Below are positions 34,037 to 43,070 of a stretch of DNA of 43,070 nt, in pieces. Made by a program: the position numbers and the translations under genes. Below the pieces are notes generated by a model. It was not told the DNA's origin and searched no databases. It worked only from the letters and a program-made list of their open reading frames with translations. How positions within the stretch are numbered: position 1 is the stretch's first letter; each line of letters opens with the position of its first letter. The DNA comes from Thermoplasmata archaeon (GTDB lineage Archaea > Thermoplasmatota > Thermoplasmata > Thermoplasmatales > GCA-001856825): positions 1 through 43,070 of the forward strand of contig JAGDXP010000015.1 in assembly GCA_023256475.1 (NCBI GenBank), read 5' to 3'.

Positions 34037-37000
34037 TTATTTCTCAACCTTTGCCTTCTTTTTTCTTGCAGTATTTAATGCCAGCACTGCTATTGCAACC
34101 ACTACTATTATTATGATCAGAGCTGCGGCAATTACTTCATAATTTATGGGGGTTGTCTTAATAGGTGTCGTGGTTATTTTATACTGAACAAATGATATAC
34201 CGGGGAAATACGTCCAGACTCCGTATGCAAGAGACCCTCTTTGAGTCCATGTTACCGCTACCTCATAGTTCAGTGGCCCGAGCTTGATCAGTGATACTTC
34301 ATTGCTTGTAATAGGCGACGGCGTTGAAATAATCTTATAGGAATTTAAGACGCTGGAGCCGATAGTGAAATTGGCTATCATGAGGGTGAAGGTACCGTTA
34401 ACCTCAGTTACATATGAAACCCATACATTACCCAGATTATTGGTAGTAACACTGAAATATCCAGTAAAGCCGCTTATATTTCCGATACTGAATGATTCAG
34501 AATTGGATGCACTGCTCGTGCTGATTGTCATTATATTGGCATATTTTCCTGAGGAGATTGTGACCACATAGTATGAATTGAAATAAACGAGATAGCCCGG
34601 ATACGTCCCATGCGCTATATATCTACCGTTCCCATCCATGGGATTTATGAGGTAATAGGAATAGGAAGACCCATTGTATACGGAGCTCAACAACATCATA
34701 TCATAGTATCCAGTACCAGCTATGGAAATAAATGAGGCGTTGCTGGATAATGATTTAATTGCGTTCAGTGTAATGGTTGGACCGTTTAAAGTCACATTGT
34801 ATAATACTACTTTACCTGAATATAACGCAGCCAATACAGGACTCGTCTGATTTCCTAGGAGTGATATGGATGTGACACCTGATGTGTTGGGTATCTGTTT
34901 CAAACTGCTCCATTGCTTTCCGTCCGAAGACGTTGAATAATATATGTAATTGGTACCGGACATATTTGAAATTAGCAATTCTAGAGATTCTCCACTGGTC
35001 CAGATGAACTGTTCGCCTGAATAGTAGGTTGGGTTGAATTGAACCTTGCTTGTGGTAGAATTTGAAATTAAAGGAAGAGAGATTGGTACCAATGTAGGTA
35101 TCTTGTGAGGAGCGTATTGTAATGCTTCCTGCTGTGTTAAGTTTCCTTCACCGACCGTAGCCGGTGCTATGTAACTATAAATATTGGAGCTCCATGGTGG
35201 GTCTCCACCTCCACCCTGCCATCCACTGTTTGTAGTATTGTTTTTCTCAACTATTCTCCAGCCATCAACTCCATAACCATCGTAGGAACCTGAGATGATT
35301 ATGTACTTGTAAGATTCGATATTGTAACCAATATATTGTAACGGAACTGTAACGCTGATAGTCCTCGATGTATAGTTTACAGAGCTGGTTATACCATTGG
35401 TGTATTGCTGACCATTGGCGGTTTGAACATAAATTGCCCAACCGGAGACATAAATCATGGATTGCCACGGTTGAGAAGAATTGGCATTTGGTCCTGGCCC
35501 CAGATATGTGGAACCTGATGATGAAGATGGATTAACTACGTAAACGTTTATTATTTGATTAGAGAATCCGTAGGGAGCTCCCCATATATTCCACAGTTGA
35601 CCAAATGTGAAATTCCATTTAACAAAATTGGAGTTCATTGATACATTTACCCACTGCATGTCTAGTGATCCCCAAGGTATCTGTGTTGGTTGATCCGGAT
35701 ATGTATAATTTCCCGGCCCATTTGCAGGCACAGTATTGTGTATTGAAGAGACTGGGTAGAATTTGGCTAATGAAGACGGCAGTAATATTTTCATGGGCGA
35801 TATCATGCTATACTGGCCAGACGAAGAATTCCATATTATTATTCCCATCTCGAAGGACTGTCCCGGATAGAGGTTCATATAATTCAACGGAATTGCCATT
35901 TGCACCGAATTACCCACAACTTCCGGAGTATTAACAGCGGAAGAGACGTACTGCATCTGCTGCAGACCTACCGCTTCATAGAATGAATAAGAACCAACAT
36001 TGGAACCATAGGTGAATGTGTATGGATTAAATACAGCGGCATATGTAGCAGGGAATCCCAGAGGAATGTTTCCGATTGTGGTGACATAAGTAGCAAAGGG
36101 ATTGTCGTTTTCAACTGCCGGTGGCAACCCCTGGTAGGCCCCTGAAATGTACACAGCTAGCTGCAGATTCTTATTGGATATCAATTGTGCTGGGTTAAAG
36201 GATGGTAATATCATCAAATACAGGTTAGATGGGTCATATGCTATGTAAACGCTTGATATTAGGCCCGTTGCGTTGTATATTATACTTCCTGCCCAGGTAT
36301 TGGTTACTGTAATTGAATAGGCATTGCCTCCATTTACGCTTTCTGATGCTCCATAGATTCCATTGAGCTCTGGTGTGATTGAAATGTTGGATATTCCAGG
36401 ATAACTGGGAGAAACTGGCACGTAGCTATTATTAAGCAAGAATTGGGGAACTGGGAGGTTTAATTGCTCAAGTGCATAGATCAACGCATATTTGAACAGA
36501 TGGTCAAATGGTGCAGTATTGGAACCTCCTATATCCCATGGAGCCATAGTGAAGTACCAATCACTTCCCTCGGCATCATATATGGCCATCCACGCCCTTG
36601 ATAATCTGCCCTCAAGAGTATTTGATGCCATAAGCTGTTTATAAGACGAATAATTCAAAGGCTGATATAGACCGTTCTTCACTTGGTAGTTCAATATCTC
36701 GTTTCTAACATAATTTAAAGCTTCCCAGTAAAAGTCCTGAACAGTATATCCGGACCACTGCTCTAGCGCGGTGTTGCTCTGATATGGTGCCGCTGAACCT
36801 GATCCCCTGTTCCATGACCCGGTAGCGAGGTAGTGAAGTGTAGGAAGTTGAATATTGTTTTGTTTGACATACTGTATGTATTGTGTTGGGGTAACTGTAT
36901 GTATATAAGATGAGTTCTGTTCCAATGCCGCATATAAATCCTCTAGGAACGGTACACCATCTTCCGCAAAGGGCGACATAAACATCCAGTTCTCACCATC

Positions 37001-40000
37001 CAGAACCACAGTTACAAGTGTCTGATTATGGTGATTCAATGGTATTTCGTAATAGATTCCTTTCAAATAGTTGATGAAATCATTGACTGCTGTCCATGTT
37101 GGAAGAGAGCCATAATTGAAACCCCAGGCGTTAGATAGATATCCATCCCTGAAGAACATGTAAATACTGCTGTTATTTGCCCCCATGACTATGTATGGAG
37201 TATATAAATTCTCCATGGTGGTCACGTTAGAACCTGAATTTCCATAGGCAAGTGCGTTTATTCCAGACTGTTGTAATGTGTATTCAGCGGTCGCAGTCCA
37301 CTGAGCACCGGCCATGTAATAATACGGTATCATGGAATATGTAACTGCCAATTCTGGGGAGTATAGACCGGTAGGCCAGAATCCGAACACGGAATGGAAC
37401 TGACCTAACGAATAATTTATCTGGGCTATAAGGTCTGTGCTATAGACTGACTTGTATATGGTACCATCTGGTCCTGAGATGTTGTTTGTCAGCAAGAGCG
37501 GAACAATTGGATGGAACATAGGTGAAGTAAATAGCTCAACGTTATGAGAACCCTGATTGGACAGCATAGAATCATTGGCAAAAGCAGGTAGTACTTGACC
37601 CGTTAGCCATTTGCTGTAATTTAGGATGACCCTCAGATCAGATTGATTGAATGATGTTTGATTATGCAGATTCCATATTGTACTGTTCTTCCATTGAGAA
37701 CCCAACTGACCTTCCACTAAAGGAGTGCTTACATCGTAAAGGAACCAAAGAACTTTAGCATCCTCGTAATACGTATAGTTCAACTTTGCTCCTGATAACC
37801 ACAGTTCATGTATCGTGTTATACAACCTTGAAGCTGGTTCATTGAGCTCAAAAACGTAGCTGGGTATACTGAAATAATCTAATGTAACCTGATCATACAG
37901 AGTAGAATTATTTGCGACAACCGAATAAGGAATGTAAGCATCCTCTATGAAGGTATTGTTGTAAGTTGGGGAACTGTAAATGTACAGAAGCTGATATATC
38001 AATGATCCTGACAGCTCATAGGTAACATTTACGTCGTACATATGGGCAATCAGGGCCTGTTCAATATATTCGGCAGTTGCATGAGCCTCAGTCCACGGTA
38101 GTAGATAATCTGAAGTATTGAACAATGCGTATAATGGCTGATGATCATTGAATATTATTGCTAGATTTATTGGAATTGTTTTGACTGCTTTTACTACTGG
38201 TGACTTTGTCAATTGGAGAGCGAAAGACAATGTTGAATTCACTTTAAAATAAGTATTACCAGTGCTATATGGTCCTGATTGATCAAACGGTATGCCATCA
38301 CCAACCCAGGAGCTGGATCCACCTACGATTAATGCAGAGATTGATAGATTAACGTTTAAACTACCACTCGGGTCAAGCTCACTCATTGGAATGGCAAGTT
38401 CTGTGGAGTTATTTGCGGATGAGAACATCCAAATTGATTTAATTTGGATTGCCGAAACACTGGTATTGCTATCAGATAACTTTGAAGTTATTTCAAACGT
38501 CATATTGGATGAAATTCCGGTATTTTTATTTCCTGAAAAGTCAACAACAGATATATAATTCACAGGCTTTGTGAAAACAATACTTCTGCTGAACTGAGAC
38601 AGCATTGATAAGTTATATGTTCCATACTGTGAACCAGAATTATTTGATATTGCTATCATTAACCAGTTTCCAGATATAATCTCCTTGAAGCCTAAGAACA
38701 GATAGGAATTGTTATAAGCAAGATACATAGCACTTAAATTATTTCCTGAGCCCCAATAGGTTGAATTTTTATTGTAATAAACAAGGTGAGAGGCAAAATC
38801 TTTTGAAACATTACCTGTGAATACTATATTTCCATAATACTGATTTCTGAACTGGACATATACCGGTACTGTTATCATTTGATTCATCACAAAATAAGTA
38901 TTGCCCTTGCTGTAGGGACCCTGTTGATTGTAAGGTATACCCGTACCTACCCATGAAGAAGAGCCTCCTATTATAAGTGCACCTATGCTGAGATTTAAAT
39001 TGCCCACGTAAGAACCGAATATATCCCTTATGGGTATCGCCAATTCCGTTGAATTTAACGTTGAATTAAACATCCATGTAGAGCTTATCTCATAACCGGT
39101 GGAACTCGAGTTACTTAATTCCGCTGAACTGTTTATAATAAAAGTGTAATTTCCAGTAACCCCCTGATTGTCATTCCCGCTAAATTGAACGAATGAAAGT
39201 ACGTTTACCGGCCTCGTGAATGTTATGTTCCTCTGCCATGATGAGGCTGGCTGTGTTCTTAAGGTTGATAAGTTGTAAGTCCCATATCCTGATCCAGTAT
39301 TATTAGATATAGCAATCAAAAGTCCGTTACCTGATATCACCTCGGATATTCCTATGAATATATAAGAGGAATTATAGGCAAAGTACATAGCAGTTAAGTT
39401 GTTTCCTGAGCCCCAATATGTGGAATTATAATTATAATACAGGAGTTCACCTGCAAAATCTTTCTCAACGTTGCCTGTAAATTTAATTGACTCATAGTGA
39501 TAGCTTGACACATATCTGATTCCCGTCAACATTATGGTGCTGTTAACAACAAAATATGTGTTACCTGTACTGTAAGGTCCCTGCTGATTGTATGGAATTG
39601 CATCTCCCACCCATGAGGAACTTCCTCCTATAAGTAGTATAGCTACATTAATTGAATTTATTCCGCTATAATTTTCAAAAATGTACTTAAGCGGTATTCC
39701 TATCTCGGTGGTATTATTACCCGGAGAAAGGTACCATATGGAATGAACTGGAACACCGCTGGAGCTAAAGTTGCTTGATGAAAGCTGAGAATTTATAATA
39801 TATGTTGCATTTCCGCTTGGATTACTATTATCATTCCCTCCAAAATATATTGCAGAAAATACATTAACTGGTTTGTCAAAAACGATATTTCTTTGCCAAG
39901 AATTCATGGTTGAAAAATTGTATGTGCCGTAAAGGCTACCTGTGTTGTTACTTATAGCAACAAGAATCCCATTGTTCGATGCTATTTCATTAATACCTAA

Positions 40001-40267
40001 GAATAAATATGTAGAATTATAGGCTGCATAAAACTTCCAAATACTGTTCCCAGGGCCCCATTTTGTTGCATTGTGATTAACGTAAATTACTGAATTATTA
40101 AAGTCCCTAGTGAGATTTCCTGTAAAATGTACGGAGGCATAAGGTGTCTTAACCATAATCACAGATTGTTGATTCATTGTTTGACCACTCGAGGTAATGG
40201 GGATTGTAATGAAGGCCAATGCGATCAACACAACTAGAAATTTAATTGATATCTTTTTACTACCCAT
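34037..40267 (-). CDS. giant membrane-tethered GH57 glycosidase (amylopullulanase/alpha-amylase-like)
   Basis: A 2076-residue surface enzyme. Signal segment about residues 8-27; three tandem homologous beta modules (46-242, 258-462, 478-676); GH57 domain about 698-1280 (LAIIFNDHQPLYALF; GFWPTGLYSPELAV with candidate nucleophile Glu972; VVLDGENW with candidate acid/base Asp1090; YDAEGSDWYFTMAPWD). Next come a DOMON-like region (about 1290-1500), a glucodextranase C-terminal-type module (about 1512-1725; GPGNYTYPD, LWNIWGAPYGFSNQ), and a beta-propeller-like part with an Asp-box-like motif (YYSTSSDGKQW, about 1777). The C-terminus has one membrane helix (2043-2065) and a KKKAK tail, so the enzyme faces outside. 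Leaderless from TTAATATA. It is dense in N-glycosylation sequons. The exact substrate is unknown; starch or pullulan fits the locus. Confidence 0.9.
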   Translation of the reverse strand: MGSKKISIKFLVVLIALAFITIPITSSGQTMNQQSVIMVKTPYASVHFTGNLTRDFNNSVIYVNHNATKWGPGNSIWKFYAAYNSTYLFLGINEIASNNGILVAISNNTGSLYGTYNFSTMNSWQRNIVFDKPVNVFSAIYFGGNDNSNPSGNATYIINSQLSSSNFSSSGVPVHSIWYLSPGNNTTEIGIPLKYIFENYSGINSINVAILLIGGSSSWVGDAIPYNQQGPYSTGNTYFVVNSTIMLTGIRYVSSYHYESIKFTGNVEKDFAGELLYYNYNSTYWGSGNNLTAMYFAYNSSYIFIGISEVISGNGLLIAISNNTGSGYGTYNLSTLRTQPASSWQRNITFTRPVNVLSFVQFSGNDNQGVTGNYTFIINSSAELSNSSSTGYEISSTWMFNSTLNSTELAIPIRDIFGSYVGNLNLSIGALIIGGSSSWVGTGIPYNQQGPYSKGNTYFVMNQMITVPVYVQFRNQYYGNIVFTGNVSKDFASHLVYYNKNSTYWGSGNNLSAMYLAYNNSYLFLGFKEIISGNWLMIAISNNSGSQYGTYNLSMLSQFSRSIVFTKPVNYISVVDFSGNKNTGISSNMTFEITSKLSDSNTSVSAIQIKSIWMFSSANNSTELAIPMSELDPSGSLNVNLSISALIVGGSSSWVGDGIPFDQSGPYSTGNTYFKVNSTLSFALQLTKSPVVKAVKTIPINLAIIFNDHQPLYALFNTSDYLLPWTEAHATAEYIEQALIAHMYDVNVTYELSGSLIYQLLYIYSSPTYNNTFIEDAYIPYSVVANNSTLYDQVTLDYFSIPSYVFELNEPASRLYNTIHELWLSGAKLNYTYYEDAKVLWFLYDVSTPLVEGQLGSQWKNSTIWNLHNQTSFNQSDLRVILNYSKWLTGQVLPAFANDSMLSNQGSHNVELFTSPMFHPIVPLLLTNNISGPDGTIYKSVYSTDLIAQINYSLGQFHSVFGFWPTGLYSPELAVTYSMIPYYYMAGAQWTATAEYTLQQSGINALAYGNSGSNVTTMENLYTPYIVMGANNSSIYMFFRDGYLSNAWGFNYGSLPTWTAVNDFINYLKGIYYEIPLNHHNQTLVTVVLDGENWMFMSPFAEDGVPFLEDLYAALEQNSSYIHTVTPTQYIQYVKQNNIQLPTLHYLATGSWNRGSGSAAPYQSNTALEQWSGYTVQDFYWEALNYVRNEILNYQVKNGLYQPLNYSSYKQLMASNTLEGRLSRAWMAIYDAEGSDWYFTMAPWDIGGSNTAPFDHLFKYALIYALEQLNLPVPQFLLNNSYVPVSPSYPGISNISITPELNGIYGASESVNGGNAYSITVTNTWAGSIIYNATGLISSVYIAYDPSNLYLMILPSFNPAQLISNKNLQLAVYISGAYQGLPPAVENDNPFATYVTTIGNIPLGFPATYAAVFNPYTFTYGSNVGSYSFYEAVGLQQMQYVSSAVNTPEVVGNSVQMAIPLNYMNLYPGQSFEMGIIIWNSSSGQYSMISPMKILLPSSLAKFYPVSSIHNTVPANGPGNYTYPDQPTQIPWGSLDMQWVNVSMNSNFVKWNFTFGQLWNIWGAPYGFSNQIINVYVVNPSSSSGSTYLGPGPNANSSQPWQSMIYVSGWAIYVQTANGQQYTNGITSSVNYTSRTISVTVPLQYIGYNIESYKYIIISGSYDGYGVDGWRIVEKNNTTNSGWQGGGGDPPWSSNIYSYIAPATVGEGNLTQQEALQYAPHKIPTLVPISLPLISNSTTSKVQFNPTYYSGEQFIWTSGESLELLISNMSGTNYIYYSTSSDGKQWSSLKQIPNTSGVTSISLLGNQTSPVLAALYSGKVVLYNVTLNGPTITLNAIKSLSSNASFISIAGTGYYDMMLLSSVYNGSSYSYYLINPMDGNGRYIAHGTYPGYLVYFNSYYVVTISSGKYANIMTISTSSASNSESFSIGNISGFTGYFSVTTNNLGNVWVSYVTEVNGTFTLMIANFTIGSSVLNSYKIISTPSPITSNEVSLIKLGPLNYEVAVTWTQRGSLAYGVWTYFPGISFVQYKITTTPIKTTPINYEVIAAALIIIIVVVAIAVLALNTARKKKAKVEK
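38240..40132 (-). repeat. three tandem ~200-residue modules inside the GH57 gene
   Basis: Copies at 39542-40132, 38882-39496 and 38240-38836. Each has AMYxAYNSSYxFxG-like strands, an AISNNTGSxYGTYN block, and a near-identical end of the form GGSSSWVG-x2-IP(Y/F)(N/D)Q-x-GPYS. They look like intragenic duplications of a beta-sandwich (DOMON/glucodextranase-like) module, probably for glycan binding or as a spacer from the membrane. Confidence 0.85.
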
Positions 40268-40297
40268 ATTAGTATAATTTAAACCGTACTATATTAA
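40258..40297 (-). promoter_or_regulatory. promoter of the GH57 gene with TACT-N9-AGTA inverted repeat
   Basis: TATA-like TTAATATA (complement of 40290-40297) is centred 26 nt before the ATG at 40267. Around the start codon lies TACT-N9-AGTA (40258-40274), with the same half-sites as the TrmB-type operator but a 9-nt spacer instead of 3. Regulatory meaning is uncertain. Confidence 0.45.
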
Positions 40298-40452
40298 TTT
40301 TTCATTCATATCTTACTTCACAGATAAAAAATCAAATTTAATCAGATGATTAAAAAATTCTAAATTAATGGGATTAATGGCCACCTTATATCCTGAATTT
40401 CCTTTCAAATAATCATATGGTATTCAGGAATTGAGTTTAAAGATAGGATAGG

Positions 40453-41034
40453 CTAGCTGTAAATCTGAAGAAAAAATAGAACATAAGTTACTGATAATAT
40501 AATCGTTGCTAGATGTAAAACAATGGCCTTTAATGGATTATACCTCCTATTTATCTGGGTTGCAGACAGCCCTAGAGCTAAAAAGATAGATGCTACAGGG
40601 AGAAACTCTATTATCCTGTGACTCAACAATCCTAAAATTATCGTCACGCTGGATCCTATTGCAGAGAGAATTGTTAAAAGAATAGTATGAATATAGTACT
40701 TTTTCAAGGGATGATAAATTATTGCTAATATTCCCTCCATTCCCACATAAGTATAAAAAAACGAACCTATAGTCAAAATGATTGATTCCAAGAGTAAAGG
40801 TACCCTCATATAAACTAAATTTTGGCCGTAGAATAAGAAGAATAAATCAGTGGGGATTATTATCAGGAATGTAGTGGGTGTTATAATATATGAGATATCG
40901 AAATATAAGGTTCTCTTGACATTATACCCTTGTAAATATCTCTTCACCACTATTGAAACTATAAAATAAATAACTACCCCTATGGCGAGAAATCTAGCCC
41001 ATTGGATCAACCTTTCAATGCTTATTTCTATCAT
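40453..41034 (-). CDS. small polytopic membrane protein, unknown
   Basis: I do not recognise the family. The 193 residues contain about six hydrophobic segments (around 12-32, 46-66, 78-98, 112-135, 140-158, 168-191) with basic connectors (KRYLQGYNVKR; QINRRYNP), so it is an integral membrane protein. No catalytic motif or conserved charged membrane residue stands out. It lies 185 bp upstream of the GH57 gene on the same strand, with an AT-rich region between that includes the GH57 promoter, so co-transcription is doubtful. An AT box (TATTAATAAT near 41060-41069) could be its promoter. Confidence 0.7.
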   Translation of the reverse strand: MIEISIERLIQWARFLAIGVVIYFIVSIVVKRYLQGYNVKRTLYFDISYIITPTTFLIIIPTDLFFLFYGQNLVYMRVPLLLESIILTIGSFFYTYVGMEGILAIIYHPLKKYYIHTILLTILSAIGSSVTIILGLLSHRIIEFLPVASIFLALGLSATQINRRYNPLKAIVLHLATIILSVTYVLFFLQIYS

Positions 41035-41168
41035 TATTAAGTGTCATATTATACAACCCGATTATTAATAGCTAACGAGAAATTGATATCATTTAAATAA
41101 ATAATCGAGGTTTGCTTTCAGAAATCTAATAGAACCCATATGGATAATCGTTACAATATGCTATTTTT

Positions 41169-41198
41169 AAGATCCTAAGATCCTAAGATTTAAATATA
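41169..41198 (+). promoter_or_regulatory. 8-bp tandem repeat plus TATA box before secreted-protein operon
   Basis: AAGATCCT is repeated twice (41169-41184) followed by a partial third copy (AAGAT, 41185-41189), running into TTTAAATATA (41189-41198). The TATA centre is about 25 nt before the ATG at 41219, so the transcript is leaderless. The repeat lies where a BRE or an activator would act. Confidence 0.55.
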
Positions 41199-41218
41199 AG
41201 TCAAAAATACTCGTTCAT

Positions 41219-41857
41219 ATGAACAATGGATTGAAAAAAATTTCTAAAATTAAACGCCTTACGGCTTTGTCTATATTAATAGCTATCTTGGCTCCAACGC
41301 TGGTCACCGCAACAGTTATCCTAACTTATCAGTATAATGTAAGTTCTACATATTCCGTCCCTTATCTATACGTATCTACAGGCGATAATTATAATACCGC
41401 AAACAGTCTTGGTTTAATTTATGCAAAAACTGCAACTTTCTCTACCAGTAGCGGCAGTACAATAACCTATATCCCATCAGGCACAGTGGATTTAAATGTA
41501 AGCTCCGGTGTAATTAATGAATACCTATTGAATGTTTTGACCGTATACAATGCGTCTACAGGTATTAAAGGGCCGGTATACGCATATATTAACTTCTCAT
41601 CCATTCCTACTGGCGTCACAGTGTTTATAGCCACTGCGCCGTTAATCTACACGGGATCAACCGGACAGGTTAGCTCAACAGGGACTCTTTACACATTATC
41701 GTCTAGTTCGTCTAGTTCAAGTGCAATCAGCCAAAAAATTCAAATAACATCTTCGTCACCCAGCTCACCAGCTCTTTACATCGGATTTGAATATGCACCC
41801 AACACTGGTCAAACGTTATCATCATTTACCTTGACCGTTCAATTCTCAGTACAATAA
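41219..41857 (+). CDS. secreted Ser/Thr-rich beta protein, unknown
   Basis: A 212-residue protein with a basic N-terminus (KKISKIKR) and one hydrophobic segment (about 14-35; SILIAILAPTLVTATVIL), then a Ser/Thr/Tyr/Gly-rich, Cys-free domain of alternating beta pattern. A poly-Ser stretch (about 162-169) and several N-x-S/T sequons suggest a surface or appendage protein. No class III pilin cleavage site is obvious. Leaderless from its own TATA box. Its stop is 11 bp before the next secreted-protein gene, so the two form an operon. A donor-strand pilin-like or S-layer-associated role is only a guess. Confidence 0.75.
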   Translation: MNNGLKKISKIKRLTALSILIAILAPTLVTATVILTYQYNVSSTYSVPYLYVSTGDNYNTANSLGLIYAKTATFSTSSGSTITYIPSGTVDLNVSSGVINEYLLNVLTVYNASTGIKGPVYAYINFSSIPTGVTVFIATAPLIYTGSTGQVSSTGTLYTLSSSSSSSSAISQKIQITSSSPSSPALYIGFEYAPNTGQTLSSFTLTVQFSVQ

Positions 41858-41868
41858 TTGTATTAATA

Positions 41869-43070
41869 ATGCGCTCTATAAGACTGATTTTTTTATTATT
41901 TTTAATTATTTTCATCATAGGCAGCTCATTTTCAACAGTGATCTTTAATGATGAATACAATTTATCTTTGGGTACAACAGTTCCAAAAATTACTTTCAAT
42001 AATACTACCCAATTTTTAACTATCTATCTATACAATCCAACGCCTATTCCTACGCAAAGGGGACTACAGGTACCAATGAATGTCGACTGGAAAAATTATG
42101 CTCCCCTATTGAATGGAAATGTATCAAATGTGCGCATTTACAACATCACCTCTGCAATTGGTAAAACCAGTGGTTACGGACTATTACCTTCATGGATTGA
42201 ATTTAATAATTCATCAAATTCTAATAATTCAACAATATGGGTCAATCTCGAAAATACAATAATTCCACCACATGGTGAAATTAAAATATATATGGGATTC
42301 CTGAATAAAACTGTATCATGGAATAGATACTGGGGAATTAATTCCTATCTTGACGGGCCAATCAAATTTGGAATTGGAGACAACGGTAAATTCGTGTTTG
42401 ATTTCTATGATCCTGGAAATTATTTGATGCCGTTGAAATATACTGGAATCAACGGGAATGGACCTTCGGTTACGTCAAGTGCTCCATCACCTTATTATGA
42501 CTCCATAACTGGGAGTGTCAATGGAGGCTCTGCTGACGCAACAACATGGACCACCAATGGTATTACAAATAAAAGCTTTCCAGAACTAAATTTATCAAAT
42601 CAATACATTGTACAAGTTAAAGTTTACATCACGGGATCTGATCCCCTGATAGATGTGTTGACAAACGTAAATAGCTCAATAACCACCGGCCCATTTTATG
42701 TATTCAGGTTTGACGCAAGGAATTTTGTTAATTCAAATTACCAAATTCAGGGATATACCGATTTGATTGGATATTATCCCAAGGGTGCTTCCAGTACTAT
42801 TAATTTAAGCAACGGAAACTATAACATTACCAGTACAAATGTGTGGTATCAATTAACTGCCATAAGGAATGGTTCTTCCTTGGAGTTATTCAAAAATAAT
42901 TCAGGAATTCTAGAATTATCAAATCTTGGTTATGAAGAAGTTGATGCTTCGATTACCCAATCCGAAAATATAACAGGAGGAGGAATTGCAATAACAACAG
43001 ATGGAGCATCATCCACCGATTATTGGAGCTTACTAATAGTTAGAAACTACCCACCTGATGGGATAATGCC
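41869..43070 (+). CDS. secreted DUF2341/lectin-like protein, 3' end outside window
   Basis: The frame is open from ATG 41869 to the window end (about 400 codons, no stop). It starts with a typical signal sequence (RSIRLIFLLFLIIFIIGSSFS) and then a domain of the DUF2341 kind (about residues 50-150): LTIYLYNPTPIPTQRG, VRIYNITS, LPSWIEFNNSS, STIWVNLENTIIPPHGEIKIYMG. A ConA/LamG-like beta region follows, ending near SLLIVRNYPPDGIM, which resembles the end of such domains. Likely an exported glycan-binding or adhesive protein. It is 11 bp after the previous secreted-protein gene. Domains beyond residue 400 cannot be seen. Confidence 0.75.
   Translation, partial: MRSIRLIFLLFLIIFIIGSSFSTVIFNDEYNLSLGTTVPKITFNNTTQFLTIYLYNPTPIPTQRGLQVPMNVDWKNYAPLLNGNVSNVRIYNITSAIGKTSGYGLLPSWIEFNNSSNSNNSTIWVNLENTIIPPHGEIKIYMGFLNKTVSWNRYWGINSYLDGPIKFGIGDNGKFVFDFYDPGNYLMPLKYTGINGNGPSVTSSAPSPYYDSITGSVNGGSADATTWTTNGITNKSFPELNLSNQYIVQVKVYITGSDPLIDVLTNVNSSITTGPFYVFRFDARNFVNSNYQIQGYTDLIGYYPKGASSTINLSNGNYNITSTNVWYQLTAIRNGSSLELFKNNSGILELSNLGYEEVDASITQSENITGGGIAITTDGASSTDYWSLLIVRNYPPDGIM

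Noticed and set aside
1-43070. CRISPR array, insertion sequence or prophage
   Set aside because: No regularly spaced direct repeats, no transposase or integrase motif and no terminal inverted repeats were seen.

Overview
The window looks like a chromosomal segment of an AT-rich, acid- or heat-loving archaeon, most likely in the Thermoplasmatota (Thermoplasmatales-like). This placement is inferred from gene content, not from a marker gene. The evidence is an archaeal route to dehydroquinate (ADH synthase plus dehydroquinate synthase II), a GHMP-type shikimate kinase, a TrmB-family sugar regulator, a GH57 glycosidase, a COG2150-type ACT regulator, and many genes whose TATA box lies about 24-28 nt before the start codon (leaderless transcripts). 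Genes inside operons instead carry clear GGAGGTGAT-like Shine-Dalgarno sequences. No rRNA, tRNA, CRISPR array, transposase or integrase was seen.

Layout. (1) 1-5.4 kb: an unrecognised partial gene, a DUF488 protein, a heptose-phosphate cluster (hddA divergent from gmhA-gmhB), a metallo-beta-lactamase-fold hydrolase and a membrane GT2/GT21-type glycosyltransferase. The heptose genes give the first three steps to an activated D-glycero-D-manno-heptose, presumably for surface glycans.

(2) 5.4-19.85 kb, minus strand: one compact 15-gene aromatic/tryptophan supraoperon. In transcription order it holds ADH synthase, DHQ synthase II, an AroD-AroE fusion, shikimate kinase, EPSP synthase, chorismate synthase, asd, lysC, trpE, trpG, trpD, trpC, trpF, trpB and trpA. 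Nearly every junction overlaps or abuts. Gene order follows the pathway almost step by step, and lysC plus asd supply the aspartate semialdehyde that the archaeal route consumes. Divergent from it is a helix-turn-helix/ACT-domain regulator, and the short intergenic region holds two TACATNNNTGTA palindromes 20 bp apart. I propose this as an amino-acid-sensing switch for the whole locus.

(3) 20.4-22.9 kb, minus strand: a NicO/UreH-like metal permease translationally coupled to a DtxR/MntR-family regulator, then a potassium-channel protein with an RCK/TrkA-N domain. The DtxR promoter carries an inverted repeat and an exact copy of the 12-mer found at the aro promoter.

(4) 23-40.3 kb: an alpha-glucan utilisation locus. 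It has an intracellular GH31 alpha-glucosidase, a GH13 neopullulanase/cyclomaltodextrinase-type enzyme, a TrmB-family regulator, a binding protein with two permeases, an MFS permease, an ATPase (MalK type) and a 2076-residue membrane-tethered exoenzyme with three tandem beta modules, a GH57 domain, a glucodextranase-C-like module and a possible beta-propeller. The likely scheme is: the exoenzyme cuts polymer outside the cell, the ABC system imports dextrins, the GH13 and GH31 enzymes reduce them to glucose, and TrmB senses the sugar.

(5) 40.4-43.07 kb: a small membrane protein, a secreted Ser/Thr-rich protein, and the 5' part of a secreted DUF2341/lectin-like protein that runs off the window.
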